The notes beneath the pieces are model-generated. The model saw nothing but the letters and a program-made list of their open reading frames with translations. It searched no databases and had not been told where the DNA came from. Of a stretch of DNA of 64,000 nucleotides, positions 24,133 through 32,158 are shown piece after piece. This DNA comes from Anderseniella sp963700735. Lineage in GTDB: Bacteria; Pseudomonadota; Alphaproteobacteria; Rhizobiales; Aestuariivirgaceae. Each line of letters begins with the position of its first letter. Position 1 is the first letter of the stretch. Both the position numbers and the translations under genes were made by a program. The stretch covers positions 1 through 64,000 of the forward strand of contig CAVOYR010000007.1 of the NCBI GenBank assembly GCA_963700735.1, in the 5' to 3' direction.

Positions 24133-24660
24133 TCAGAATGTCTTGGCGCCGATCAGCCGCTGCGACAGCAGCACGGCGACCGCACAATTGCTGTCATAGG
24201 CAAGCCGGATCGCCGACCCGGTCATCGCGGCAGCGTCCTCTCCGGTGTCCGCCCGGTAGACGATGAAGCCCGACCGCTTGAAGGTCTCTTCCGTGGCCTG
24301 GCCCATCGGCACCTGCCACGGGTTGAACTCGGCCCACTCGCCGCGCATCGTCACCAGTGTGACGAACGGAAACCCGCACGACTTGAGGAGCGAGAACATG
24401 TTCACGCAGTTGCCGACGCCCGACGACTGCATCAGCATCACGCCGCGCTGGCCGCCAAGCTCGGCCCCGGCCAGCAGGGCCACACCTTCTTCCTCGGTGG
24501 TCAGCACGGTGCAATCGATGGCGTCATCGGCATGGCACGCCTTGATCAGGCTGGCATGGCCGGCGTCGGGCACATAGGCCATCTGCCGGATGCCGCACGC
24601 CTTGAACTGGCCGAACACGGCTTCCCGCCAGTCACCGCCGGCAAACGAAAACTCCGACAT
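24133..24660 (-). CDS. ThDP-enzyme alpha subunit, sulfopyruvate decarboxylase-like
   Basis: A 175-residue protein equal to the N-terminal pyrimidine domain of ThDP decarboxylases. It has YVPDAGHASLIKACHAD, the cofactor Glu in LTTEEEGVALLAGAELGG, MLMQSSGVGNCVNMFSLLK and LVTMRGEWAEFNPWQVPMG, the same order as in ComD-type sulfopyruvate decarboxylase alpha subunits. It pairs with the beta subunit just downstream. The HIBADH-type dehydrogenase gene ends 3 bases upstream, so the genes are tightly coupled. If the substrate is sulfopyruvate (for example from cysteate), the product would be sulfoacetaldehyde. The sulfoacetaldehyde acetyltransferase (xsc) and sulfonate transporter expected for full degradation are not in the window. 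Confidence 0.82.
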   Translation of the reverse strand: MSEFSFAGGDWREAVFGQFKACGIRQMAYVPDAGHASLIKACHADDAIDCTVLTTEEEGVALLAGAELGGQRGVMLMQSSGVGNCVNMFSLLKSCGFPFVTLVTMRGEWAEFNPWQVPMGQATEETFKRSGFIVYRADTGEDAAAMTGSAIRLAYDSNCAVAVLLSQRLIGAKTF

Positions 24661-24663
24661 GGC

Positions 24664-25569
24664 TCAGCTCGTTTCCTTGAAGCGGGCTTTTGCCACCCCG
24701 GCACGTTCGCACCAGTGATCGAGTGCTGCAGAGAAGTCCTGCTCGGCATAACCGCCCGCCTTGGCCAGCGACAGCGATTCGCGCACCGACGCAGCCAACG
24801 GCACCGGTGCGTTGACCGCATTGGCGGCGTTGCAGATCAGCGACATGTCCTTGTGGGCCAGCGTCAGCCGGAAGCCCGGCTCGGTATCGCCTTTCAGCAC
24901 CTTGTTGGCATAAGCCACCTTGAGCTGGCCATTGGTGCCGGTGGTGCCGTTGAGCACGCCGAACGTCGTTTCCAGATCAAGCCCGAATGCCTGTGACAGC
25001 GTCAGCACTTCGGCGTTCATCTGGCACAGGCCGATGGTGAGGAAGTTGTTGACCAGCTTGGTGCGGGTGCCAGTGCCCGGCCCGCCACAATGATAGATGG
25101 TCGAGCCCATTGCCTCGAGCAGCGGCTTGACGCGGGCAAAGTCAGCGTCTGACGCGCCCACCATGAACAGGCTCTCGCCAGCCCAGGCATGACTGGCCAG
25201 CCGGCCCACCGGCGCATCGACGAACCCCACACCGGCCTTGGCGAGTTCTGCCGCCAGCTTGTCGGAGGTTTGCGGGTCAACCGTGCTCATGTCCATGACG
25301 AGCTGGCCTTCGCGGGCGTTCTCCAGCACGCCACCTGGCCCGAGCACCACCGCCTCGACGTCTGCCGAGGCTGGCAGCATGGTGATCACCACGCCGCTTG
25401 CCTTTGTCACCCCGGCGATGGACCCGGCATTCTCGGCCCCCAGCGCAACCAGCCCTTCGACCGGTTCGTTGCGCATGTCGTAGACTGCAAGCCCGTGCCC
25501 CTTGTTCTGCAGGTTGCGGGCCATGCCCTCGCCCATGTGGCCCAGTCCGATAAATCCCGTCAATGTCAT
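24664..25569 (-). CDS. Beta-hydroxyacid dehydrogenase (3-hydroxyisobutyrate dehydrogenase family)
   Basis: A 301-residue NAD(P)-dependent dehydrogenase. The Rossmann motif GFIGLGHMGEGMARNL is at the N-terminus, the substrate motif DAPVGRLASHAWAGES around residues 120-135 and the catalytic Lys region GTRTKLVNNFLTIGL at about 170-185. KDMSLICNAAN is the family's late motif. Members act on 3-hydroxyisobutyrate, tartronate semialdehyde, or sulfolactaldehyde and similar short beta-hydroxy acids. It is the first gene of the run with the ThDP alpha/beta subunits, RidA and DadA. In that context it could reduce the aldehyde made by the ThDP enzyme, but family members usually prefer carboxylate-bearing substrates, so this is only an inference. 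Confidence 0.87.
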   Translation of the reverse strand: MTLTGFIGLGHMGEGMARNLQNKGHGLAVYDMRNEPVEGLVALGAENAGSIAGVTKASGVVITMLPASADVEAVVLGPGGVLENAREGQLVMDMSTVDPQTSDKLAAELAKAGVGFVDAPVGRLASHAWAGESLFMVGASDADFARVKPLLEAMGSTIYHCGGPGTGTRTKLVNNFLTIGLCQMNAEVLTLSQAFGLDLETTFGVLNGTTGTNGQLKVAYANKVLKGDTEPGFRLTLAHKDMSLICNAANAVNAPVPLAASVRESLSLAKAGGYAEQDFSAALDHWCERAGVAKARFKETS

Positions 25570-25678
25570 GCGTTTGTCCTGCCCAGACCTTGCTTGTTGT
25601 CGTTGTTGCGGGAGGCACCTTGCGTTGGCATGGCTTTACACGTCAAGCTGCGGTTATTGCATGCTGGAGTTGCGTAAA

Positions 25679-26512
25679 ATGAAGCAGGTCACATTGCCCG
25701 GCGGCGAGGCCATACCCGCACTCGGACTTGGCACCTGGAAGATGGGCGAGGACGCCGCCTCTTTCAGCCAGGAAGTCGCAACATTGCAGGCCGGGATCGA
25801 GCAAGGCATCCGGCTGATCGACACCGCCGAGATGTACGCAGAAGGCGGTGCGGAGCGGGTTGTCGCCAGGGCAATCGAGGGCCGCCGCGACGGCCTCACC
25901 ATCGTCTCCAAGGTCTATCCGCACAACGCCTCCTATGACGGGGTGATGACCGCATGCGAACGCTCGTTGCAGCGCCTCGGCACCAGCCACATCGACATCT
26001 ACCTGCTGCACTGGCGCGGCCAGGTACCACTGGAAGAGACCATCAGCGGATTCGAACGCCTCAAGGACCAGGGCAAGATCCGCCATTGGGGCGTCAGCAA
26101 CCTCGATGCCTCGGACATGCACGAGCTTTACGAAAGCGGCAATGGCGGCAACTGCGCCACCAACCAGCTGCTCTACAACCTTGCCGAACGCGGCATCGAG
26201 TGGGACCTGAAGCCAATGCTCGACGGCAACGGCGTGCCGGTGATGGCCTATTGCCCGCTTGGTGAAGGCCGGCTGCTGCGCGATGCCACGCTGGCCGTGT
26301 TGGCGGAACGACACGGCGTCACCCCGGCGTCCATCGCGCTGGCGTGGCTGCTGTCGCGCCCCCAGACCATCGCCATCCCCAAGACGGCGCGGCCCGAACG
26401 CATCGGGCCGATCATGGCTGCACCTGGCGTCAAGCTGGACGCCGAGGACCTGGCGCTGCTGGATGACGAGTTCCCGCCGCCCGACGGCCCGACGTCACTG
26501 GCGATCGTCTAG
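25679..26512 (+). CDS. Aldo/keto reductase
   Basis: A 277-residue NADPH-dependent aldo/keto reductase of (beta/alpha)8 fold. The start MKQVTLPGGEAIPALGLGTW begins the family pattern; a start 18 bases upstream (MLELRK) is possible. The catalytic tetrad is visible: Asp and Tyr in LIDTAEMYAEGG, Lys in IVSKVYPHN and His in YLLHWRG. The C-terminal cofactor-binding region is TIAIPKTARPERI. The substrate is unknown. The gene is divergent from the HIBADH-type gene (110-base intergenic region) and converges on the thiamine pyrophosphokinase gene. It may be another aldehyde reductase for the neighbouring pathway. Confidence 0.9.
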   Translation: MKQVTLPGGEAIPALGLGTWKMGEDAASFSQEVATLQAGIEQGIRLIDTAEMYAEGGAERVVARAIEGRRDGLTIVSKVYPHNASYDGVMTACERSLQRLGTSHIDIYLLHWRGQVPLEETISGFERLKDQGKIRHWGVSNLDASDMHELYESGNGGNCATNQLLYNLAERGIEWDLKPMLDGNGVPVMAYCPLGEGRLLRDATLAVLAERHGVTPASIALAWLLSRPQTIAIPKTARPERIGPIMAAPGVKLDAEDLALLDDEFPPPDGPTSLAIV

Positions 26513-26523
26513 GTGGCACGCAA

Positions 26524-27159
26524 TCAACCGCGTGGATAGACCAGCACGATTGCCCTGCCCTCTTCCAGCGATACCGTCACCTGCCCGGTTACCGCCTCGT
26601 TGGACAGGGTGAGCGTCGAGCCGAGCGGCACGTCACGATTGTCCAGCGGCCAGCGCACGCCCTCGATGCCCAGCCCGGCAAGATCGCTGACCGGCAGGAC
26701 CGACAGCCGCGTTCCCGGTTCAAGCTGCAGCGACAGGCTGCCGGCACGCAGCGGCCAGGCTTCCTCGTGACCGCTGGTCATCATCATCTCCAGGCCGTCA
26801 ACGCGCGGTTTCAGCAACAGCATCATGTGGGCAAGTGCGTGGTCCATCTGGCCACCAAGGCCGCCGACCAGGACGATCTCCGCCGCCCCCAGCCGCACCG
26901 CCTCGTCGATGGCCAGCTCGCCATCGGTCGCGTCCTTGTCCGAGGGGTAGTCCTGGCGCGGCACCGAGCCGAAGGTCTGCTGCAGGCCTGCATCGGCGGA
27001 GTCGAAATCACCAAGCCAAAGCTCCGGCATGACACCAAGCCCGGCCGCGTGCCGCATGCCGCCATCAGCGGCAAGCACACGGCTGCCAGCCACCTGGCCG
27101 CGCACCCTCTCGGTCACCGTCAGGTCACCATCCAGCAATATGGAAAAGCGGTTCGACAT
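26524..27159 (-). CDS. thiN: Thiamine pyrophosphokinase
   Basis: A 211-residue enzyme that converts thiamine to thiamine diphosphate using ATP. The N-terminal SILLDGDLTVTERV, then VLAADGGMRHAAGLGVMPELWLGDFDS, YPSDKDATDGELAIDEAV and LVGGLGGQMDHALAHMM are all typical of the TPK catalytic domain. The C-terminal half is the beta-sandwich B1-binding domain (GTRLSVLPVSD, GVRWPLDNRDVPLGST, LSNEAVTGQVTVSLEEG). The start at 27159 is chosen because the longer frame upstream runs into the divergent promoter region. The position among two ThDP enzymes (one of them two-subunit) and PLP genes is suggestive: it may supply their cofactor. It converges with the aldo/keto reductase gene, 11 bases apart. Confidence 0.9.
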   Translation of the reverse strand: MSNRFSILLDGDLTVTERVRGQVAGSRVLAADGGMRHAAGLGVMPELWLGDFDSADAGLQQTFGSVPRQDYPSDKDATDGELAIDEAVRLGAAEIVLVGGLGGQMDHALAHMMLLLKPRVDGLEMMMTSGHEEAWPLRAGSLSLQLEPGTRLSVLPVSDLAGLGIEGVRWPLDNRDVPLGSTLTLSNEAVTGQVTVSLEEGRAIVLVYPRG

Positions 27160-27299
27160 CACCGCTGCATACCATACGCGCCCGATGGTGCAAGGCTGCC
27201 CTGCGATGGCTTCAGCGCCACACACCTTGCCAATCAGCGAGGCCGGTGAAACAGTGCGCTGCGAATTTCCGCCCCTCCAGTTTCCGGACCTGCCCTGAC

Positions 27300-28484
27300 A
27301 TGACGCTCGCCAATGGCCGCCGCCACCTCGCCATCCCCGGCCCCACCAACATGCCTGATGCCGTGCTCAACGCTTTGCATTCGCCGTCACTCGACATCTA
27401 TGGCGGCGCCTCGGAGGAAGCCTCGCGGTCCTGCCTGGAAGACCTGAAGACCGTGTTCGGCACCAGCACGGGCAAGGTCTACATCTATGCCTGCAACGGC
27501 CACGGCGCCTGGGAAGCAGCGTTGACCAACACGCTGTCGCGTGGCGACAAGGTGCTGGTGCTGGTCTCCGGCCTGTTTCCGGTGGTGTGGGGCCACAACG
27601 CCACCAAGCTCGGCATAGAGGTCGAGGAGCTGCCCGAACGCCCCGGCCGCGCCATCGACGTTGCCGCCCTGCAGCAGCGCCTTGCCGCCGACACGGCGCA
27701 TTCATTCAAGGCCGTGCTGATGGTGCAGGCCGACACCGCCACCGGCGTGGTCAACGACATCGCCGGCGTCCGCCGCGCCATGGATGCGGCTGGACACCCC
27801 GCCCTGCTGATGGTCGATACCATCGCCTCGCTCGGCTGCATGCCGTTCTCCATGGACGAGCTTGGCGTGGACGTGGCGGTGGGCGGCTCCCAGAAGGGCC
27901 TGATGACCCCACCCGGCCTTGCCTTCACCGGTGTCGGGCCAAGGGCGAAACAGGCCCACAAGTCGGCCGGCCTGATCACCAGCTACTGGGACTGGACCTT
28001 CAGGGATGGCGAGGAACACTACATGTGGTTTGGCGGCACGCCGCCGGTACAGATGGTGTTTGCGCTGCGCAAGGCGCTGGACATGATCCTCGAGGAAGGC
28101 CTCGGCAACATCTTCACCCGCCACGCCATCCTCGCAGGCGCCACGCAGGCAGCCGCAGAGGTCTGGTGCTCGAAGGGTGACATGGCATTCGCCGTCACTG
28201 AAGCCCCGGAGCGCTCCAGCTCGGTCACCTGCCTTCTGACACCCGGCGGCGCAGGCCCGGCGCTGATCGACTATTGCGAGCGCAAGCTGGGCGTCACCAT
28301 CGGACGCGGCATCGGCCCGCTGACCGGCAAGGCCATCCGCATTGCCCACATGGGCCACGTCAATGGCTGGGGCCACCTCGGCACGCTGGCAGCCGTGGAA
28401 ACCGGGCTCGCCGCCCTTGGCATCGAACACGGCGCAGGCGGCATCCAGGCCGCCACCAGTTACATCGCCTCGAAGGTAAAGTGA
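27300..28484 (+). CDS. Class V PLP aminotransferase (alanine/serine-glyoxylate aminotransferase-like)
   Basis: A 394-residue fold-type I PLP enzyme of class V. It begins RRHLAIPGPTNMPDAVLNAL (the GPT motif of the family). YIYACNGHGAWEAAL and MLVQADTATGV-type residues follow, then LMVDTIASLGCMPFSMDELGVDVAVGGSQKGLMTPPG, which carries the PLP Asp and the Schiff-base Lys (SQKGLM). Members move amino groups between serine, alanine or 2-aminoethylphosphonate and an oxoacid such as glyoxylate. Which donor is used here is unknown. It overlaps the amidohydrolase gene by 4 bases (GTGA), so both are made together. It is divergent from the thiamine kinase gene. Confidence 0.88.
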   Translation: MTLANGRRHLAIPGPTNMPDAVLNALHSPSLDIYGGASEEASRSCLEDLKTVFGTSTGKVYIYACNGHGAWEAALTNTLSRGDKVLVLVSGLFPVVWGHNATKLGIEVEELPERPGRAIDVAALQQRLAADTAHSFKAVLMVQADTATGVVNDIAGVRRAMDAAGHPALLMVDTIASLGCMPFSMDELGVDVAVGGSQKGLMTPPGLAFTGVGPRAKQAHKSAGLITSYWDWTFRDGEEHYMWFGGTPPVQMVFALRKALDMILEEGLGNIFTRHAILAGATQAAAEVWCSKGDMAFAVTEAPERSSSVTCLLTPGGAGPALIDYCERKLGVTIGRGIGPLTGKAIRIAHMGHVNGWGHLGTLAAVETGLAALGIEHGAGGIQAATSYIASKVK

Positions 28485-30157
28485 GCAACCAGATGTCCCC
28501 TGCCAGCCTCATCATCCGCAACGCCCGCGTCATCACCATGGACGCCGCGAAACCCGCCGCGCAAGCCATCGCCCTGAACGGACCACTCATCGCCGCCGTG
28601 GGCAGCGACGCCGATGTGATGAACCTGGCAGGCCCCGATACCCGCGTTATCGATGCGCACGGCGCCACGGTGATGCCGGGTTTCATCGAAAGCCACCTGC
28701 ACATCTTCCACGGGTCCGCCTCGCTCACCCGGCTTGACCTGACCGGCGTGCGCGGCAAGCAGGCCCTGTCGCGCGTGCTGGCGGACTGGTCGGCCAACCA
28801 TCCCGGCGGCGGCATCATCTTCGCCAACCAGGGCAGCTACACGATGTTTGGCGACCAGCCCACCACGCGCCAGTTGCTGGACGATGTCTGCCCGGACCGG
28901 CCCTTCGCCATGCAGTCGCCCGACTTCCACACCTGCTGGGCCAACACCGCCGCCCTCAAGGCCGCCGGCATCCTGCATGGCCGCGACTGCATCACCGGCA
29001 GCGAGATCGTCATGGCTGCGGACGGCACTGCCACCGGCGAGCTGCTCGAGCCTGACGCCTACCTCGACGTGGTTGCTCTGACCGAAACAGGCGGCCGTGA
29101 ATCACTCGGCATCACCACCGCGCGCGACCCGCATCCACCCGCCTCACCGCAGGAACGCGCCGCCGACATCGCCACGCTGCGCAAGGGGCTCGACTATTGC
29201 GCCAGCCTCGGCATCACCTCCATGCACAACATGGACGGTACGGTGTACCAATGCGAACTGCTGCACGAGATCGAACGCGAGCACGGCCTCAAGTGCCGCA
29301 TCGAGGTGCCGTTCCACTACAAGAACGACAAGACCCTCGCCGACCTCGAGGAAGCCGAACACATGCGCCGCACCTGGACATCGGATTTCCTGTGGTGCAG
29401 CCATGTCAAGCTGTTCATGGACGGCGTGCTCGATTCAGGCACCGCCTTCGTGCTCGACGGCTACCCGGACAACCCGGACCATGTTGGCGACCCGCTGTTC
29501 ACGCAAGCTGAATTCATCGAGATCGCCACCGAAGTTGACCGGCGCGGGTTCCAGATTGCCGTGCACGCCATCGGCGATGCCGCCGTGCGCCGCACGCTTG
29601 ATGGCTATGAAGCCGCCCGCAATGCAAACGGGCCGCGCGACTCGCGCCACCGCATCGAGCATATCGAGATCATTGACGAAGCTGACATCCCGCGTCTTGC
29701 GGGCCTCGGCGTCATCGCCTCCATGCAGCCGCTGCACGCGCTTGGCACCGGCGGCTTCCCCAACGAACCCACCGCCTCAAGGATCGGCAAGGCGAAGCTG
29801 CCGCGCGCCTTTGCGTGGAACACGCTGCGTGATGCAGGTGCGAAGATGTGCTTTGCGTCGGACTGGCCGGTGTCACCGGTTGATCCGCTGCTGTCACTGC
29901 AGGCCGCCATGACCCGGGAGAAACTGGATCCTGCCCACCCGGACCAGCGCCAGAGCCTGCACCAGGTTATCCACGGCTACACCGCAGGCGGCGCCTATGC
30001 CGAGTTCAACGAACACAGGAAGGGCGCGCTCAAGCCCGGCTACATGGCCGACCTTGTCATGCTGGATGGCGATATCGAGGCCACCGCCCCGGACAAGGTC
30101 ACCGGCCTCAAGGTCGCGCTGACCATCTGCGGCGGCCAGGTCACGCACGAGCGCTAG
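28481..30157 (+). CDS. Amidohydrolase family protein (YtcJ-like)
   Basis: A metal-dependent hydrolase of about 558 residues. The start is either the GTG at 28481, which overlaps the previous stop (GTGA), or the ATG at 28493. The N-terminal part contains LIIRNARVITMD and VMPGFIESHLHIFHG (the H-x-H metal motif of TIM-barrel amidohydrolases). Further on, FQIAVHAIGDAAVRRTL provides another metal His, RHRIEHIEIIDEADIPR the next, and FASDWPVSPVDPL the catalytic Asp. The order matches the amidohydrolase_3/YtcJ-type group. It would hydrolyse an amide, formamide or imine-type C-N bond. The substrate is unknown; its coupling to the class V aminotransferase suggests an N-substituted amino acid. Confidence 0.85.
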   Translation: MSNQMSPASLIIRNARVITMDAAKPAAQAIALNGPLIAAVGSDADVMNLAGPDTRVIDAHGATVMPGFIESHLHIFHGSASLTRLDLTGVRGKQALSRVLADWSANHPGGGIIFANQGSYTMFGDQPTTRQLLDDVCPDRPFAMQSPDFHTCWANTAALKAAGILHGRDCITGSEIVMAADGTATGELLEPDAYLDVVALTETGGRESLGITTARDPHPPASPQERAADIATLRKGLDYCASLGITSMHNMDGTVYQCELLHEIEREHGLKCRIEVPFHYKNDKTLADLEEAEHMRRTWTSDFLWCSHVKLFMDGVLDSGTAFVLDGYPDNPDHVGDPLFTQAEFIEIATEVDRRGFQIAVHAIGDAAVRRTLDGYEAARNANGPRDSRHRIEHIEIIDEADIPRLAGLGVIASMQPLHALGTGGFPNEPTASRIGKAKLPRAFAWNTLRDAGAKMCFASDWPVSPVDPLLSLQAAMTREKLDPAHPDQRQSLHQVIHGYTAGGAYAEFNEHRKGALKPGYMADLVMLDGDIEATAPDKVTGLKVALTICGGQVTHER

Positions 30158-30235
30158 GGTCAGGCCCCCGGCTTTCTGGCTCGCTGCACGAACGCCAGCT
30201 TTCCGCCTCCCTCCAGGGATTTCAATTTTCTGCTT

Positions 30236-30256
30236 CCCTCGGGCTTGACCCGAGGG
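30236..30256. terminator. Palindrome between convergent genes (terminator or REP-like)
   Basis: CCCTCGGG and CCCGAGGG form an 8-bp perfect stem with a CTTGA loop. It lies between the ends of the amidohydrolase gene (+) and the glutathione-transferase-like gene (-). There is no good U-tract. The sequence style (TCGGGCTTGACCCGAGGGTCC) is like short palindromic repeats scattered in alphaproteobacterial genomes; I see only one copy here. Confidence 0.55.
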
Positions 30257-30274
30257 TCCAGAAATATAGTCGCT

Positions 30275-31222
30275 TCACCCCCGCCCATGCGGCGCGTCGT
30301 AGTCCAGGTCCGGCCCGATGGCGACCACGCCGGACGGGTTCACGCCCGGATGGCTTTCATAATAGTGGTGCCGGATGTGCTGCAGGTTCACCGTGTCTGC
30401 CACACCGGGCATCTGGTAGATCTCGCGGGTATAGGCCCACAGGTTCGGATAGTCGATCACTCGCGCCCGGTTGCACTTGAAGTGGCAATTGTACACCGGG
30501 TCGAAGCGGATCAGCGTCGGGAAGGCGCGAATGTCTGCCTCGGTAAACCGGTCGCCCGCCAGCCAGCGCTGCCGCGACAGCCGCTCTTCCATCCAGTCCA
30601 TCGTCTCGAACAGTGCCGTAACGGCCTTGTCGTAGGCGCGTTGGCTGCGGGCAAACCCGGCCTTGTAGACGCCATTGTTGAACGTCTCATAGACGCGCTC
30701 GTTGACGGCCTCGATCTCGTCAGCAAGCCCCTCCGGGCAATAGTCGCCGTCTGCCGCCCCGACACTGTCGAAGGCCGAATTGAAGATGCGCAGTATTTCC
30801 GAGCTCTCATTGTTGACGATCTTGCGGGTCCTGGTGTCCAGCAGCACCGGCACCGTCACCTTGCCGGTGTAGCCGTCATCTGCCGCTGCATAGATCTCGC
30901 GCAGGTATTCAGCATTGAACACCGGGTCCGGCACCACGCCCGGCCCATCATGAAACGACCATCCGCCCTCGCCCATGTACCAGTTCACCACCGACACCGG
31001 GATCATCTCCTCAAGGCCCTTCAGCGCCCGGGTGATCAGCGTGCGGTGCGCCCACGGGCAGGCATGGGAAACATAAAGCCGGTACCGGCCGGCCTCCGGC
31101 GCATAGTCACCATCATCGCCGATGCTATCGTGGAAGCTGGTGGCCTTGCGCTCGAACTCGCCATCGCTGGAGGTGCCCGCCACATCGCCCGCCTGCCATT
31201 CGCCATCGATCATCACGCCCAT
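30275..31222 (-). CDS. Glutathionyl-hydroquinone reductase-like glutathione transferase
   Basis: A 315-residue protein of the xi-class glutathione-transferase family (YqjG/EcfG-type). The N-terminal thioredoxin-like domain has RYRLYVSHACPWAHRTLI, in which the Cys of CPWAHR is the catalytic residue. KVTVPVLLDTRTRKIVNNESSEI gives the cis-Pro and glutathione-binding site, and the C-terminal helical domain contains RWLAGDRFTEADIRAFPTLI. These enzymes reductively remove glutathione from glutathionyl-hydroquinones, a repair step in quinone and aromatic metabolism. The start at 31222 (MGVMIDGEW) fits the family length; the frame is open upstream but antisense-like. A quinone-processing role fits a genome with aromatic catabolism, but the substrate is unknown. 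Confidence 0.88.
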   Translation of the reverse strand: MGVMIDGEWQAGDVAGTSSDGEFERKATSFHDSIGDDGDYAPEAGRYRLYVSHACPWAHRTLITRALKGLEEMIPVSVVNWYMGEGGWSFHDGPGVVPDPVFNAEYLREIYAAADDGYTGKVTVPVLLDTRTRKIVNNESSEILRIFNSAFDSVGAADGDYCPEGLADEIEAVNERVYETFNNGVYKAGFARSQRAYDKAVTALFETMDWMEERLSRQRWLAGDRFTEADIRAFPTLIRFDPVYNCHFKCNRARVIDYPNLWAYTREIYQMPGVADTVNLQHIRHHYYESHPGVNPSGVVAIGPDLDYDAPHGRG

Positions 31223-31309
31223 GAGGTCTTGTCCTTGTTTCCATTGCCCGCGTGCCGGGGCATAGTGAATCCATCCATTACCTGAACCAGCCATCACCTG
31301 TTGGGTTCC

Positions 31310-32119
31310 ATGACAGACAGATATGCACACTACCAGGCCCTGAAGTTCAACCGTCCCGAGGAGGGCGTGCTGGAGATCATCCTGTCCGCGCCGGGCCGGC
31401 TCAATGCGCTGGACGAGACCGGCCACCGCGAACTGGCCGAGGTGTGGCGCGACATCGACCGCGACCCCGATACCCGCGCCGTGCTGTTGCGTGGTGACGG
31501 TGGCAACCTGTCGGCGGGGGGCGACCTGTCGCTGGTGCGCGAGATGACCGAGAGCTTCGAGACCCGCGCCCGCGTCTGGAAGGAAGCCTCGGACCTGATC
31601 TACAACGTCATCAACTGCGCCAAGCCCACGGTCGCCGCGCTCGAAGGCGCCAGCGTGGGGGCAGGCCTTGCCGCCGCCATGGTGTGCGACATCACGGTCG
31701 CGGGCCGCACCGCGCGCATCATCGACGGCCACACACGGCTGGGCGTCGCTGCCGGCGACCACGCGGCAATCGTCTGGCCGTTGCTGGTCGGCATGGCCAA
31801 GGCGAAATACTACCTGATGCTGTGCGAACCGCTGAACGGCGAGGAGGCAGAGCGCATCGGCCTGGTGTCGCTTGTCGCCGATGATGACAAGGTGCACGAA
31901 ACTGCACTCGGCGTTGCCCGCAAGCTGGCCCGTGGCGCGCCCACGGCACTGCGCTGGACCAAGCATTCTCTGAACAACTGGCTGCGGCTCGCAGGTCCCA
32001 CCTTCGATGCCTCGCTGGCGCTGGAGTTCATGGGCTTCTCCGGCCCCGAGGTGCAGGAAGGCCTTGCCTCGCTGGCCGAAAAGCGCAAGCCCGCCTTTCC
32101 GAAAACCTCGCCGTTCTGA
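31310..32119 (+). CDS. Enoyl-CoA hydratase/isomerase family protein (atypical active site)
   Basis: A 269-residue crotonase-fold protein. NLSAGGDLSLVREM and EGASVGAGLAAAMVCDI build the oxyanion hole. The positions that hold the two catalytic glutamates in classical hydratases are not Glu here (region IIDGHTRLGVAAGDHAAIVWPL, then AKYYLMLCE), so it may be an isomerase, hydrolase or another crotonase activity instead of a water-adding enzyme. The start MTDRYAHYQAL at 31310 is preferred; a Met 9 bases earlier is possible. It is divergent from the glutathione-transferase-like gene and converges with the EamA transporter gene. The crotonases elsewhere in the window (35793, 59946) are separate and not close copies. 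Confidence 0.82.
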   Translation: MTDRYAHYQALKFNRPEEGVLEIILSAPGRLNALDETGHRELAEVWRDIDRDPDTRAVLLRGDGGNLSAGGDLSLVREMTESFETRARVWKEASDLIYNVINCAKPTVAALEGASVGAGLAAAMVCDITVAGRTARIIDGHTRLGVAAGDHAAIVWPLLVGMAKAKYYLMLCEPLNGEEAERIGLVSLVADDDKVHETALGVARKLARGAPTALRWTKHSLNNWLRLAGPTFDASLALEFMGFSGPEVQEGLASLAEKRKPAFPKTSPF

Positions 32120-32158
32120 CCGGGCGCGGGACTGGCCTCAAGCAGGACGTGATGCGGC

